Shown here: positions 14,039 to 25,158 of the stretch, piece by piece
Position numbering within the stretch: position 1 is the stretch's first letter
How the letters are laid out: every line of letters starts with the position of its first letter
Assembly: GCF_031755915.1 (NCBI RefSeq)
Contig: NC_083382.1
Location: 8,432,001 to 8,496,000, forward strand
Source of the DNA: Ziziphus jujuba
Taxonomy: Eukaryota > Streptophyta > Magnoliopsida > Rosales > Rhamnaceae
Length of the DNA: 64,000 nt
Reading direction: 5' to 3'
The notes under the pieces: model-generated
The model's database searches: none
What the model was told of the DNA's origin: nothing
What the model saw: the letters and a program-made list of their open reading frames with translations, nothing else
Made by a program: the position numbers and the translations under genes

Positions 14039-15625
14039 CTCTTTATATTGTTTCAATATCTTCACTGATTATTTCATGCTCAACTAAAATCCAATTGTTA
14101 AAAATGAAGGTTTAAAAAAAATATATATAGATAGGGTATTAGGCGACGCATAATCATGATTATGCGTCGCCTATTACTAAAATACAAAAAAAAAAAAAAA
14201 CTCTCTTTATCTTGTTTAAATATCTTCACTGGTTATTTGATGCTCCAACAAAATCAAATTGTTAAAAATGAAGGTTTAAAAAAAATATATATAGGGTATT
14301 AGACGACGCATAAGAATGGTTATGCGTCGCCTATTACTAAAATTAAAAAAAAAAAAACAAACTCTGTTTATCATCTTTAAATATTTTCACTGGTCATTTG
14401 ATGCTGGAAGAAAATCAAATTGCTAAACAGGAAGATTTAAAAAAAAACACATTTTCTAACTAGTTTAAATCTTTTAACTGGTTATTTGATGCAGGGATAA
14501 AATCAGATTGATTAAAAAAATAAAAAAATAAAGCTCATTTATGTTGTTTAAATATTTTCACTGCTTATTTGATGATGGAAGAAAATCAAATTGTTAAAAA
14601 CCATGGTTTTTTTGAAAGAAGAAAAAAAAAATGGGGTATTAGGCGACGCATAATACTGATTATGCGTCGCCTAAACCCTAAATTAAAAAAAAAAAACCTC
14701 TCTTTATATTGTTTCAATATATTCACTGGTTATTTCATGCTCAACTAAAATCCAATTGTTAAAAATGAAGGTTTAAAAAAATATATATATAGATAGGGTA
14801 TTAGGCGACGCATAATCATGATTATGCGTCGCCTATTACTAAAATTCAAAAAAAAAAAAACTCTCTTTATCTTGTTTAAATATCTTCACTGGTTATTTGA
14901 TGCTCCAACAAAATCAAATTGTTAAAAATGAAGGTTTAAAAAAAATATATATAGGGTATTAGGTGACGCATAAGCATGGTTATACGGCGCCTATTACTAA
15001 AATTCAAACAAAAAAAAAAAACTCTCTTGATCTTGTTTAAATATCTTCACTGGTTATTTGATGCTCAACTAAAATCCAACTGTTAAAAATGAAGGTTTAA
15101 AAAAAAAATAGGGTATTAGGCGACGCATAATCATGCTTATGCGTCGCCTATTACTAAAATAACAAGTGAAAATGTTATAGCTGCTTCACAGTGCTGTTTT
15201 TTTGTTTTTTCAAATAAAGTTTTAGAAAATATGTTATAGATTTATGGCGACGCATAAATACCATTATGCGTCGCCTATTATTGTGAAAATTTTGTTTTTG
15301 TGTTTTTTCTGATTTGTTTCAACTTTAAATAAAAAGTGAAAATGTTATAGCTGCTTCACAGTGATTTTATTTTTTTGTTTTTTTAAATAAATTTTTAGCA
15401 AAATTTTTTTTGAATTATGGCGACGCATAAATACCATTATGCGTCGCCTATTATTGTGAATATTTTTTTTCCTTTGGTTTTGTGAAAATATTTATCAATC
15501 TGTTTTACTTTTGGCATCATATAATCTGTTAAAATATTGAAGCACATAACTGTGATGGTTTTTTTTTTTTTTTTCTGCATTATTTGTATCAGGCGACTCT
15601 GAAGCATATTGTGCGTCGCCTGTTC
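11640..15625. repeat. Palindrome array 1 (about 20 hairpin units)
   Basis: About 20 copies of an inverted repeat built as GGCGACGCATAA, a 5-6 base spacer, then TTATGCGTCGCC, for example at about 12,163, 12,336, 12,508, 12,917, 13,091, 13,434, 13,612, 13,950, 14,138, 14,639, 14,800, 15,116, 15,245 and 15,418. A few are degenerate (12,680; 14,960; 15,590). Units sit about 170 bp apart, separated by A/T homopolymers and shared spacer phrases. The phrase CAGGAAGATTTTAAAAAAA recurs at about 12,705, 13,223 and 13,741, giving a higher-order period of about 518 bp (three monomers). It recurs at 14,427 after one additional monomer. No protein is encoded. The array lies 3' of the protease-bearing gene. 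Confidence 0.95.
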
Positions 15626-15814
15626 ATCGTTTATTTTAATTATTTTTAATATTGTTTGAAATTTTGTAAAATTGGTATGTTTGAAACCAAAGTTCATGCA
15701 AAACAAATACTACCTTATGAGCGATTTTCACAAATTTGTCTACGATATTTTATATGTACAAACAAAAGCTATTAACAAAATCTAGCTATTTCACTACCAT
15801 GCATATATATATAT

Positions 15815-18800
15815 TCATTGGTTTGAGATACTTGTGATCATCGCTGTTGCCCATTCATCTCTAAATTCGTTGACATTTTCAGCTTGTAACCAAGTGACAC
15901 CTTCGTACTGAACATGAGAAACTTATGTTAATACATATAAAAATAATCATAAATATTAATTATTACATAATAGAAATATGATGAAATCATTAAATTAATA
16001 ATAATTTACCATTCCTCTTAAGTCCCGGGGAGGAACTTTGCGCCTAATGATATCTCGCATTATCATCATCATATAGTAACCGCATTCCGTATTCCCGGGC
16101 TGCATCGGTGTCTAAATTTGCAAACAGTAAATTATGTGTAATATTAGATACGAATATATACAAGTATTTAAATTAACTAACAACTAATAATGCTAAGTTT
16201 TTATATATAATAATTACCTTAGTATTTTGCCACCGAAGTTTCTTTTCAAATGTCTTTCCTTGGTTCCATGCAACGAAGGAACTATATAGAAATATAAATA
16301 TTGTATACGATTATACAATAGCTTCAAAAGTACAAATCCAATATATATAAGAACAATTAAGTAAAAATATTAGAGTTATTAATTAACTTACTCGTCGATC
16401 AAAGATTTTAGATCCTTATCAATTATATTCTTATGAGTCTTCAAAGAATCAAAAAACCATGCTACTGCTTTATATAAATCAACAACACATAGCATCCAAT
16501 GATTCCTAAAAACACCAATAAATATTTTAGTTAATATGATGTTTCTCGAAATGAATATTTTCATAACATAATTCAATAAAACTAACACAATATTACCTTG
16601 CACAGTAGGGAAATAACCATAGTTGATTATTTCTTGCATCTTGCCATCTACTCAATATATTTGATATCCGTTCATGAGGGTTTTGATGACCAACCGAAGC
16701 AATAATATCCGGATGAACAAAGCAATATTTCCCTTCGAAGGAGCCCGTCAATCCCTCACATAAATGCCTACATAATCCGATTACCAATAATTATAGTGTT
16801 TAATTAATTAAATTAAAGAATTAGTTATAAAGACATCCAAATTTAGTTTACCTTATGTAGAATGAGATGCATTCGGACGATAATTCTTGCATGTAACAAA
16901 AATCGTTTATATCGCTACTCGCTATGGCCAACTGTTGTTCTTCCCCAAAGATCTCTTTTTTCATATTAAAAAACCATAAATGATCGCTATCGACGTCCTT
17001 GATCCGACGTAGCAACTCTCGGATCGTTGGGGTAACGATTAAGGGATCAACATTATCATCTTCATCATTCTCAACATTTGACCTGTTCGAGCTTCCCTAC
17101 AAAATATCAACAAACAACATTTAAAATAGAACAAAAATGAAATTATTTTAAACTTCATTAATATATATAGCTGCATCGAACAATACCTCCTCAGATGGCA
17201 AGATAACAAGATCTCTTGGCCATGCAACAAATGCACCTTCAGCATCACCGACACGTATGATGTCAAATGACGGAATAGGCAAAGGTGCAAATCCATCAAT
17301 AACATCATCAACAGTTACCTTATAATTTGCTGCACCTAGCTTCACACCATGGCACATATCCGTTGGCAGCGAAGGTACCAAAGTGCCACGTGCTACTATA
17401 TGGCCAACATTGCCTTGTGCAAGATTGCATTTTACACCCTGCAAAGTTAAAAAAAAAATAATAATAATATATATATGTTCACATGACAATATTCCTTCAA
17501 CTTAAAGACTCGATCCCATGACCTCATGGCGGTAGGTAAGACCCTTCAACCATGGGAGCTATATAGATAGTAATAACCTACTTAAACATGCATACATAAA
17601 TATATATAAATAAATAAATAAATAAATAAATCAATCAATAATCACCTCAGGATAGATCCGAGGAGCATCAATCCAAGATGTAGATTGGGTCCGATGAGCA
17701 GCAACATCATCGAATTGGGTGCCCGGAGCATCAACATCATCGGCTGGGGGGGTCCCATGAGCAGCAACATCATCGACTTGGGTCCCACGAGCATTAACAT
17801 CATCGGCTGGAGGGGTCCCTAGACCAGCAACATCATCGACTTGGGTCCCAGGAGCAGCAACAGTATCGGCTAGATGAGCGAGTGACGGAATCTGAATACC
17901 ACATGCCGATATGAGCGCATCAACTTGGGCAGCGCTGCTGCTGCTTGAATTTCTGACGATCGCCATTAGACCTTTGAGCAGCGTCTCATACATTGAATTG
18001 TTTCCACTTCCCTCCGACTTGGTCTTTTTTTGTGAACTCGGCTTAGGAGTATGGAAAAAGTTATTCACCGTGTATCCTTTGCCTCGACCCCTAAGCCTAC
18101 CTCCATACTCCTCTTTTCCCAAAGCTTGTGTTAGGATATCCACAGGAGGTGAAGGCCCAATTTCTCCTTCTGTTGCCTTCTTCTTTAAGTCATTCTACAA
18201 TATATTGTTGAAATGATTGAATATATCAGTTTATATAATAATGAACTAAATAATAATATATGCAACAAATATTCATATAAAATACAATACTCACAATTTT
18301 TTCCGCTACATGTTCAGTTTCTTCATTTGCATATTTTCCATCCTTCCCCATACGTGCCCGTATCCACAGGTCATCTCGGTCTACATAATCTTCAGTGCCT
18401 CTTTCAAGTTGCTTCAAAATTACAAATAAATTAATTTTAATAATGCATGCAACTGATCAAGTAACAATGACAAAATTATTATGGTTAAATGTAAATAAAA
18501 ATAAATTGCATACAATGGCTCTTTCTAATCTCGCGTAGCCCATTGCACCCATCCTATGCGGATACTTGTTTAATTGCCGTTTTTCCGAATATTTTTGACT
18601 TAATGCCTACAAAAGTTATAAACAAACATATTAGAAAACCCAAATAACATAAGTCACCATAACAAATTTTAATTTTTATATAAATAATGCCAGCGCAATT
18701 TAATACAACAGTACCGTGCGTTAAATAAACTATACCTGGAATTTATCCGACAACCTTTGTTGTACAAAATCATCCCACACCTCTTGGCTTATGAATTCAT

Positions 18801-18952
18801 AAATTGAGGGTCGATGCTTCAACTTTTCGGGTGTGTCAATATATGGTCGAACAAAAGATCTATACAAGTAATTCTTGAATTTTCTCCATTTGTCACAACA
18901 ATCTTTTAAAGTTGCCTTCCTAAAACTATCATCCTTACCCGTATATTGCTGC

Positions 18953-18984
<32 letters not shown>

Positions 18985-19456
18985 TTTAGTAAAATTGATT
19001 GACAAGTAAATGCGGTAAGTTAGAAATGCAAGTAAAATGCATATATACAAGCTGCAAATGCAAAAAAAGAATTATAAAATCTCCATCAATTAAATATTAT
19101 TTATAATAAACAATATCTAACAATAATGCACTCCGTACCTTTATTGATGCCCATAGGTTATCTTTTAACCTATCGGACACATCTCTCCAATTAGGTATAT
19201 TAATTGGTATTGTGCTCCTAGCCAACGAGCCCTCCAAATTGTTTAGTCGAACGGCCTCAGAGTTAATAGCAACTCCAACCTCATTATATTGAGGTTCCAA
19301 GCTTTTGTTTCCCGCCAAATGCTTCCTAAGGCCTTTCATTGTTGTGGCCCCTCGTTTTCTACGCCTTGGGGATGATGTATTCGGCCTTTCCATATCACTA
19401 GATGGTGATCCAGCGCCATCCCCATCCGAGAGGACATGTTCATTAAAAGAATCCAT
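15815..19456 (-). CDS. CACTA second protein: PF03004-like region plus Ulp1/C48-like protease, 12 exons, 776 aa
   Basis: Exons read on the minus strand: 19456-19139, 18948-18736, 18606-18514, 18411-18295, 18194-17646, 17438-17187, 17096-16852, 16767-16597, 16505-16392, 16281-16218, 16111-16010 and 15907-15815. All introns are GT-AG, the phases agree, and no internal stop was found. The start is the ATG at 19456 (MDSFNEHV), four bases after an acceptor. Residues about 85-300 (WRDVSDRLKDNLWASIK, DKWRKFKNYLYRSF, NKYPHRMGAMGYARLE) resemble the plant Ptta/En-Spm transposase family PF03004. About 340-430 is a Gly-Thr/Asp-rich degenerate repeat. The C-terminus matches Ulp1-type SUMO proteases with candidate triad H655 (NHWML), D672 (WFFDSL) and C722 (NTECGYY) plus Q716. 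Family knowledge suggests DNA binding at GCGAC repeats by the N-terminal part. The protease substrate is unknown. Exon borders are hand-predicted. Confidence 0.85.
17680..17860 (-). repeat. In-frame coding repeat of the CACTA second protein
   Basis: Exon 5 contains about four degenerate copies of a roughly 40-60 nt unit encoding GTQVDDVAAHGTPPADDVDAP-type residues. The reading frame is kept throughout, so copy-number change here would lengthen or shorten an acidic linker without breaking the protein. Confidence 0.75.
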
Positions 19457-20590
19457 AATTCTACATACAAAAAACATAAACACAAATTAATATTACTAAC
19501 AATATAGGGTGTAGTATAATGAATAAACCAATAATAACAATAATAAACGATAAATTCATGTAATTTATTTACCAAGTGATGCAGTAATAGTATCTTCTCT
19601 TAACATCTATCCTCTTTAACAGTCATTAACATTTTCAAACTTTGCAACCGGCGACTAAATCACTATGGATTTTGAGTCGCACAAACGACGTCGTTTTAAG
19701 ACCCAAAACAGAGCACCTCTGACATTTCCCACGCAAATTTAACCATATAAACACATAATACAAATAATAGCATATAATTTTGCTTTACATACAATCGAAC
19801 CCCACTTAATAAATATAGCTATTTTTCCAAACAAAATTTAGCTAACCCATTGTCGACAACAAGCCATGATTTTGACAACATAAAACCCCACCAAAATTAC
19901 AGTAACGAACAAATATTTAAAAAAAAAAAACAAAAACACCAGCAAACATAATTTTCTTTCCAGCAAACACATACACAACCGAACCCCAAAAGGGATGAAA
20001 AACAGCACACAAAAACAGCACACATACACCACCGAACCCCAAAAGGGATGAAAAACAGCACACAAAAACAGCACACCTTTACAAATCCAGCAATCAAGAG
20101 GAAGTTCAAGCCACCACAGCAGCGACGGCGACGGCACGGCAGCAACCCAGCAACCAAATCCCGGCGACGAGACGGCAAAAACCCCAGCCACCCAGTGCCA
20201 CGGCGACGGCGACGGCGACGGAGAGAAGGTGAAGTTCTTGCAACCCAACCACCGGCAAGAAGGAAGAAGAAGGAACTTTGGGTATTTAGGAAAGAAACCC
20301 ACAAAATCCTTCAAACCCTTGAAAGAAACAAGAATGCATAATGAGAGTGATCCTTCAAAATCTTCTCATACCCTCTAGATTGCTTCCAACTCTCTAGTTC
20401 CCGTACTAATGGTTAATGGTTGAAAAGAAAGCCCATAGATTAACGTGCCATTTTATTTATAATATTTCATTAATATTGGGGAATAAAAAAAATGTTATTA
20501 AAAATATTTTAGGGGCAAAAAAAATATTTAAAGACACTTACAAAGGAAAAAATGGAAATACAAAAAAAATAAATAAATAAAAATAAATCA
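19457..20590 (-). promoter_or_regulatory. 5' leader and promoter region of the CACTA second gene
   Basis: A minus-strand stretch rich in C/T and CGG/CCG (about 20,100-20,330) that looks like an untranslated first exon. A candidate donor (TAAAGGTGTGC) lies near 20,080 and the acceptor is near 19,460, just before the ATG. A GAACCCCAAAAGGGATGAAA block is repeated at about 19,981 and 20,034. Upstream of it the phrase TTGGAAGCAATCTA (minus strand, about 20,375-20,388) is also found before the divergent transposase gene. The open frames on both strands of the CGG-rich part are compositional. Confidence 0.55.
20374..20388 (-). promoter_or_regulatory. Shared promoter-proximal motif (second-gene side)
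   Basis: TTGGAAGCAATCTA on the minus strand, mirrored on the plus strand near 24,486 ahead of the transposase gene. The placement upstream of both leaders suggests a common promoter element or the residue of an inverted duplication. Its function is an inference. Confidence 0.4.
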
Positions 20591-20594
20591 AACA

Positions 20595-21485
20595 AAGCGA
20601 CGTATAAAGAATAAAATACGTCGCCTATAATAATTAAAAATAATATAAATTTTAAGAGTTTTGAAAATCAAATTAAAAATAATATAAATATTTTCACTGC
20701 TTATTTGATGATGGAAGAAAATCAAATTGTTAAAAACCATGATTTTTTTGAGAGAAAAAAAAAATGGGGTATTAGGCGACGCATAATACTGCTTATGCGT
20801 CGCCTAAACCCTAAATTTAAAAAAAAAAAAAAAAAAAAACACTCTTTATATTGTTTCAATATCTTCACTGGTTATTTCATGCTCAACTAAAATCCAATTG
20901 TTAAAAACGAAGGTTTAAAAAAAATATATATAGATAGGGTATTAGGCGACGCATAATCATGATTATGCGTCGCCTATTACTAAAATTCAAAAAAAAAAAA
21001 AAACTCTCTTTATCTTGTTTAAATATCTTCACTGGTTATTTAATGCTCCAACAAAATCAAATTGTTAAAAATGAAGGTTTAAAAAAAATATATATAGGGT
21101 ATTAGGCGACGCATAATCATGGTTATGCGTCGCCTATTACTAAAATTCAAAAAAAAAAAAACAAACTCTGTTTATCATCTTTAAACATTTTCACTGGTCA
21201 TTTGATGCTGGAAGAAAATCAAATTGTTAAACAGGAAGATTTTAAGAAAAACACCTTCTCTAACTAGTTTAAATCTTTTAACTGGTTATTTGATGCAGAG
21301 ATAACATCAGATTGATTAAAAAAATAAAAAAACAAAACTCATTTACGTTGTTTAAATATTTTCACTGCTTATTTGATGATGGAAGAAAATCAAATTGTTA
21401 AAAACCATGGTTTTTTTCAAAGAAGAAAAATAAAAAAAAAAAGGTATTAGGCGACGCATAATACTGATTATGCGTCGCCTAAACC

Positions 21486-21522
<37 letters not shown>

Positions 21523-22005
21523 CAAACCTCTCTTTATATTGTTTCAATATCTTCACTGGTTATTTCATGCTCAGCTAAAATCCAATTCTTAAAAACGAAG
21601 GTTTAAAAAATATATATATAGGGTATTAGGCGACGCATAATCATGGTTATGCGTCGCCTATTACTAAAATTCAAAAAAAAAAAAAACAAACTCTGTTTAT
21701 CATCTTTAAATATTTTCACTGGTTTTGATGCTGGAAGAAAATCAAATTGTTAAACAGGAAGATTTTAAGAAAACCAGCTTCTCTAACTAGTTTAAATCTT
21801 TTAACTGGTTATTTGATGCAGAGATAACATCAGATTGATTAAAAAAATAAAAAAACAAAACTCATTTATGTTGTTTAAATATTTTCACTGCTTATTTGAT
21901 GATGGAAGAAAATCAAATTGTTAAAAATCATGGTTTTTTTGAAAGAAGAAAAAAGAAAAAAGGGTATTAGGCGACGCATAATACTGATTATTCGTCGCCT
22001 AAAAC

Positions 22006-22045
<40 letters not shown>

Positions 22046-22523
22046 CTCTTTATATTGTTTCAATATCTTCACTGGTTATTTCATGCTCAGCTAAAATCCA
22101 ATTGTTAAAAATGAAGGTTTAAAAAATATATATATAGGGTATTAGGCGACGCATAATCATGGTTATGCGTCGCCTATTACTAAAATTCAAAAAAAAAAAA
22201 CAAACTCTGTTTATCATCTTTAAATATTTTCACTGGTCATTTGATGGTGGAAGAAAATCAAATTGTTAAACAGGAAGATTTTAAAAAAAACACCTTCTCT
22301 AACTAGTTTAAATCTTTTAACTGGTTATTTGACGCAGGGATAAAATCAGATTGATTAAAAAAATAAAAAAACAAAACTCATTTATGTTGTTTAAATATTT
22401 TCACTGCTTATTTGATGATGGAAGAAAATCAAATTGTTAAAAACCATGGTTTTTTTGAAAGAAGAAAAAAAAAAAAAAAGGTATTTAGGCGACGCATAAT
22501 GCTGCTTATGCGTCGCCTAAACC

Positions 22524-22567
<44 letters not shown>

Positions 22568-24375
22568 GTCTCTTTATATTGTTTCAATATCTTCACTGGT
22601 TATTTCATGCTCAGCTAAAATCCAATTGTTAAAAATGAAGGTTTAAAAAATATATATATAGGGTATTAGGCGACGCATAATCATGGTTATGCGTCGCCTA
22701 TTACTAAAATTCAAAAAAAAAAAACAAACTCTGTTTATCATCTTTAAATATTTTCACTGGTCATTTGATGCTGGATGAAAATCAAATTATTAAACAGGAA
22801 GATTTTAAGAAAAACACCTTCTCTAACTAGTTTAAATCTTTTAACTGGTTATTTGATGCAGGGATAAAATCAGATTGATTAAAAAAATAAAAAAACAAAA
22901 CTCATTTATGTTGTTTAAATATTTTCACTGCTTATTTAATGATGGAAGAAAATCAAATTGTTAAAAACCATGGTTTTTTTGAAAGAAGAAAAAAAAAAAG
23001 GGGTATTAGGCGACGCATAATACTGATTATGCGTCGCCTAAACCCTAAATTAAAAAAAAAAAAAAAAAAAAAACCTCTCTTTATATTGTTTCAATATCTT
23101 CACTGGTTATTTCATGCTCAGCTAAAATCCAATTGTTAAAAATGAAGGTTTAAAAAATATATATATAGGGTATTAGGCGACGCATAATCATGGTTATGCG
23201 TCGCCTATTACTAAAATTCAAAAAAAAAAAAAAACTCTCTTGATCTTGTTTAAATATCTTCACTGGTTATTTGATGCTGGAAGAAAATCCAATTGTTAAA
23301 AATGAAGGTTTAAAAAAAAAAAATATATATATATATATATAGGGTATTAGGCGACGCATAATCATGATTATGCGTCGCCTATTACTAAAATTCAAAAAAA
23401 AAAAAAATTCTCTTTATCTTGTTTAAATATCTTCACTGGTTATTTGATGCTCCAACAAAATCAAATTGTTAAAAATGAAGGTTTAAAAAAAATATATATA
23501 GGGTATTAGGCGACGCATAAGCATGGTTATGCGTCGCCTATTACTAAAATTCAAACAAAAAAAAAAAACTCTCTTGATCTTGTTTAAATATCTTCACTGG
23601 TTATTTGATGCTCAACTAAAATCCAATTGTTAAAAATGAAGGTTTAAAAAAAAAATAGGGTATGAGGCGACGCATAAGCATGATTATGCGTCGCCTATTA
23701 CTAAAATTCAAAAAAAAAAAAAACTCTCTTTATCTTGTTTAAATATCTTCACTGGTTATTTGATGCTCCAACAAAATCAAATTGTTAAAAATGAAGGTTT
23801 AAAAAATATATATATAGGGTATTAGGCGACGCATAAGCATCGTTATGCGTCGCCTATTACTAAAATTCAAACCAAAAAAAAAAAACTCTCTTGATCTTGT
23901 TTAAATATCTTCACTGGTTATTTGATGCTCAACTAAAATCCAATTGTTAAAAAAAAAATAGGGTATTAGGCGACGCATAAGCATGATTATGCGTCGCCTA
24001 TTACTAAAATTAGAAAAAAAAACTCTTTTTATCTTGTTTAAATATCTTCACTGGTTATTTGATGCTCCAACAAAATCAAATTGTTAAAAATGAAGGTTTG
24101 AAAAAAATATATGAAAAAAAAAAAGAGATATAAGGCGACGCATAATACTGCTTATGTGTCGCCTATTACTAAAATTAAAAGTTAGATCAATGAGTCACTA
24201 GATCATATGCCTTTTTAAATGTAAAATTACCATTTTAGAATTATTGCCAAAAGTTTAAGAAGTAAATAAACAGTACTTGGAGAAACTTATTTGTTTTAAA
24301 CGAATTAAAAAAAGAGCGTCTATGAAACTGTTTATCCTTTAGCGACACAGTTTATCTGAATATGTCGCCTGTTTA
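20595..24375. repeat. Palindrome array 2 (about 19 hairpin units) between divergent genes
   Basis: Same monomers as array 1. Inverted repeats lie at about 20,598, 20,774, 20,943, 21,104, 21,447, 21,628, 21,966, 22,143, 22,484, 22,667, 23,007, 23,172, 23,349, 23,507, 23,667, 23,823, 23,967, 24,132 and a diverged 24,341. The phrase CAGGAAGATTTTAA recurs at about 21,231, 21,751, 22,271 and 22,795, period about 520 bp. In the right third the period shortens to single monomers of about 160 bp. The array fills the intergenic space between the 5' ends of the two CACTA genes, so any protein bound to it could act on both promoters. The short ORFs in it are poly-Lys artefacts. Confidence 0.95.
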
Positions 24376-24485
24376 TCCAATTTCTTAAAATTTTTGGCGC
24401 GCTTTCAAAATTTACGCGGGATTTTGAATACCATTTCTTTTCACAAAATATGGGTTAGTACACTTCATAATAGGTGTTAGAATTG

Positions 24486-24499
24486 GAAGCAATCTAAAA
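24486..24499 (+). promoter_or_regulatory. Shared promoter-proximal motif (transposase side)
   Basis: TTGGAAGCAATCTA, the plus-strand counterpart of the motif at 20,374-20,388. It lies just upstream of the transposase leader. Confidence 0.4.
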
Positions 24500-24549
24500 A
24501 AGACTTGAAGAGTGGGATATTTCGTGTTTAATTTTCCATTTGCTTGCAT

Positions 24550-25158
24550 TGCTATCTGGAAGTTGGATTTCTTTCTTCGTGGATTCTTCTTTCTTCGTCA
24601 ACCTCGTGGTTAGCTTGGATTCTTCTTTCTTCGTCTCCCTCGTGGTTAGCTTGGATTATTCTTTCTTCGTCTCCATGGTTTCGGTGAGTTTCTTTTCGCT
24701 TTATGATTGGCGGTGACATGTGGTGGATTGGGTTATTTTTTATTTATTTATTCATTATACCCAAAGGTTCGGTTCGTTGGGTTTTCTTAATCTTGTTTTT
24801 GTGGATAATTTGTTTTCGATGGGTTTTCTTAATTTTGCTTTTGTCAATAATTTGTTTGCGATGAGTTTTCTTAATCTCGCTTTTGTGGATAATTTGTTTG
24901 CGATGGGTTTTTTTAATCTTGCTTCAATGGGTTTCTTAATCTTGCTTTTGTCGATAATTTGTTTGAGATGGGTTTTCTTAATCTTGCTTTTGTCGATAAT
25001 TTGTTTGCAATGGGTTTTCTTAATCTTGCTTCGATGGGTTTCTTAATCTTGCTTTTGTCGATAATTTGTTTGCGATGGGTTTTCTTAATCTTGTTTTGTC
25101 TCAATTTTTTTTTATGATATTGTTTGATATTGTTCTGTTTAATTAGATTGGTAGGGAA
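24550..25158 (+). repeat. Transposase leader with two minisatellites
   Basis: About 24,575-24,680 has three copies of a roughly 40-bp unit (GTGGTTAGCTTGGATT, then CTTCTTTCTTCGTC). About 24,779-25,100 has around nine units, seven of 42 bp and two shortened to 24 bp, built on GGGTTTTCTTAATCTTGC and TTTTGTCGATAATTTGTTTG. The second happens to be open in one frame because the unit is a multiple of three and lacks stops. It ends before the transposase ATG at 25,159, and is probably untranslated leader or intron. A related, shorter version is in the deletion derivative at about 45,500-45,650. Confidence 0.8.

Noticed and set aside
19838..20341. Three overlapping open frames (97-158 codons) on both strands near the start of the CACTA second gene
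   Set aside because: CGG/CCG-rich untranslated leader; frames do not connect to the MDSFNEHV exon and show no domain.
20705..23139. Lys-rich small ORFs in the palindrome arrays
   Set aside because: They arise from ATGATGGAAGAAAATC spacer repeats followed by poly-A; they are copies of non-coding monomers.
11640..24375. CRISPR-like array
   Set aside because: Repeats are palindromes in long A/T-rich monomers of a plant transposon, spacers are repeated rather than unique, and no cas genes exist.
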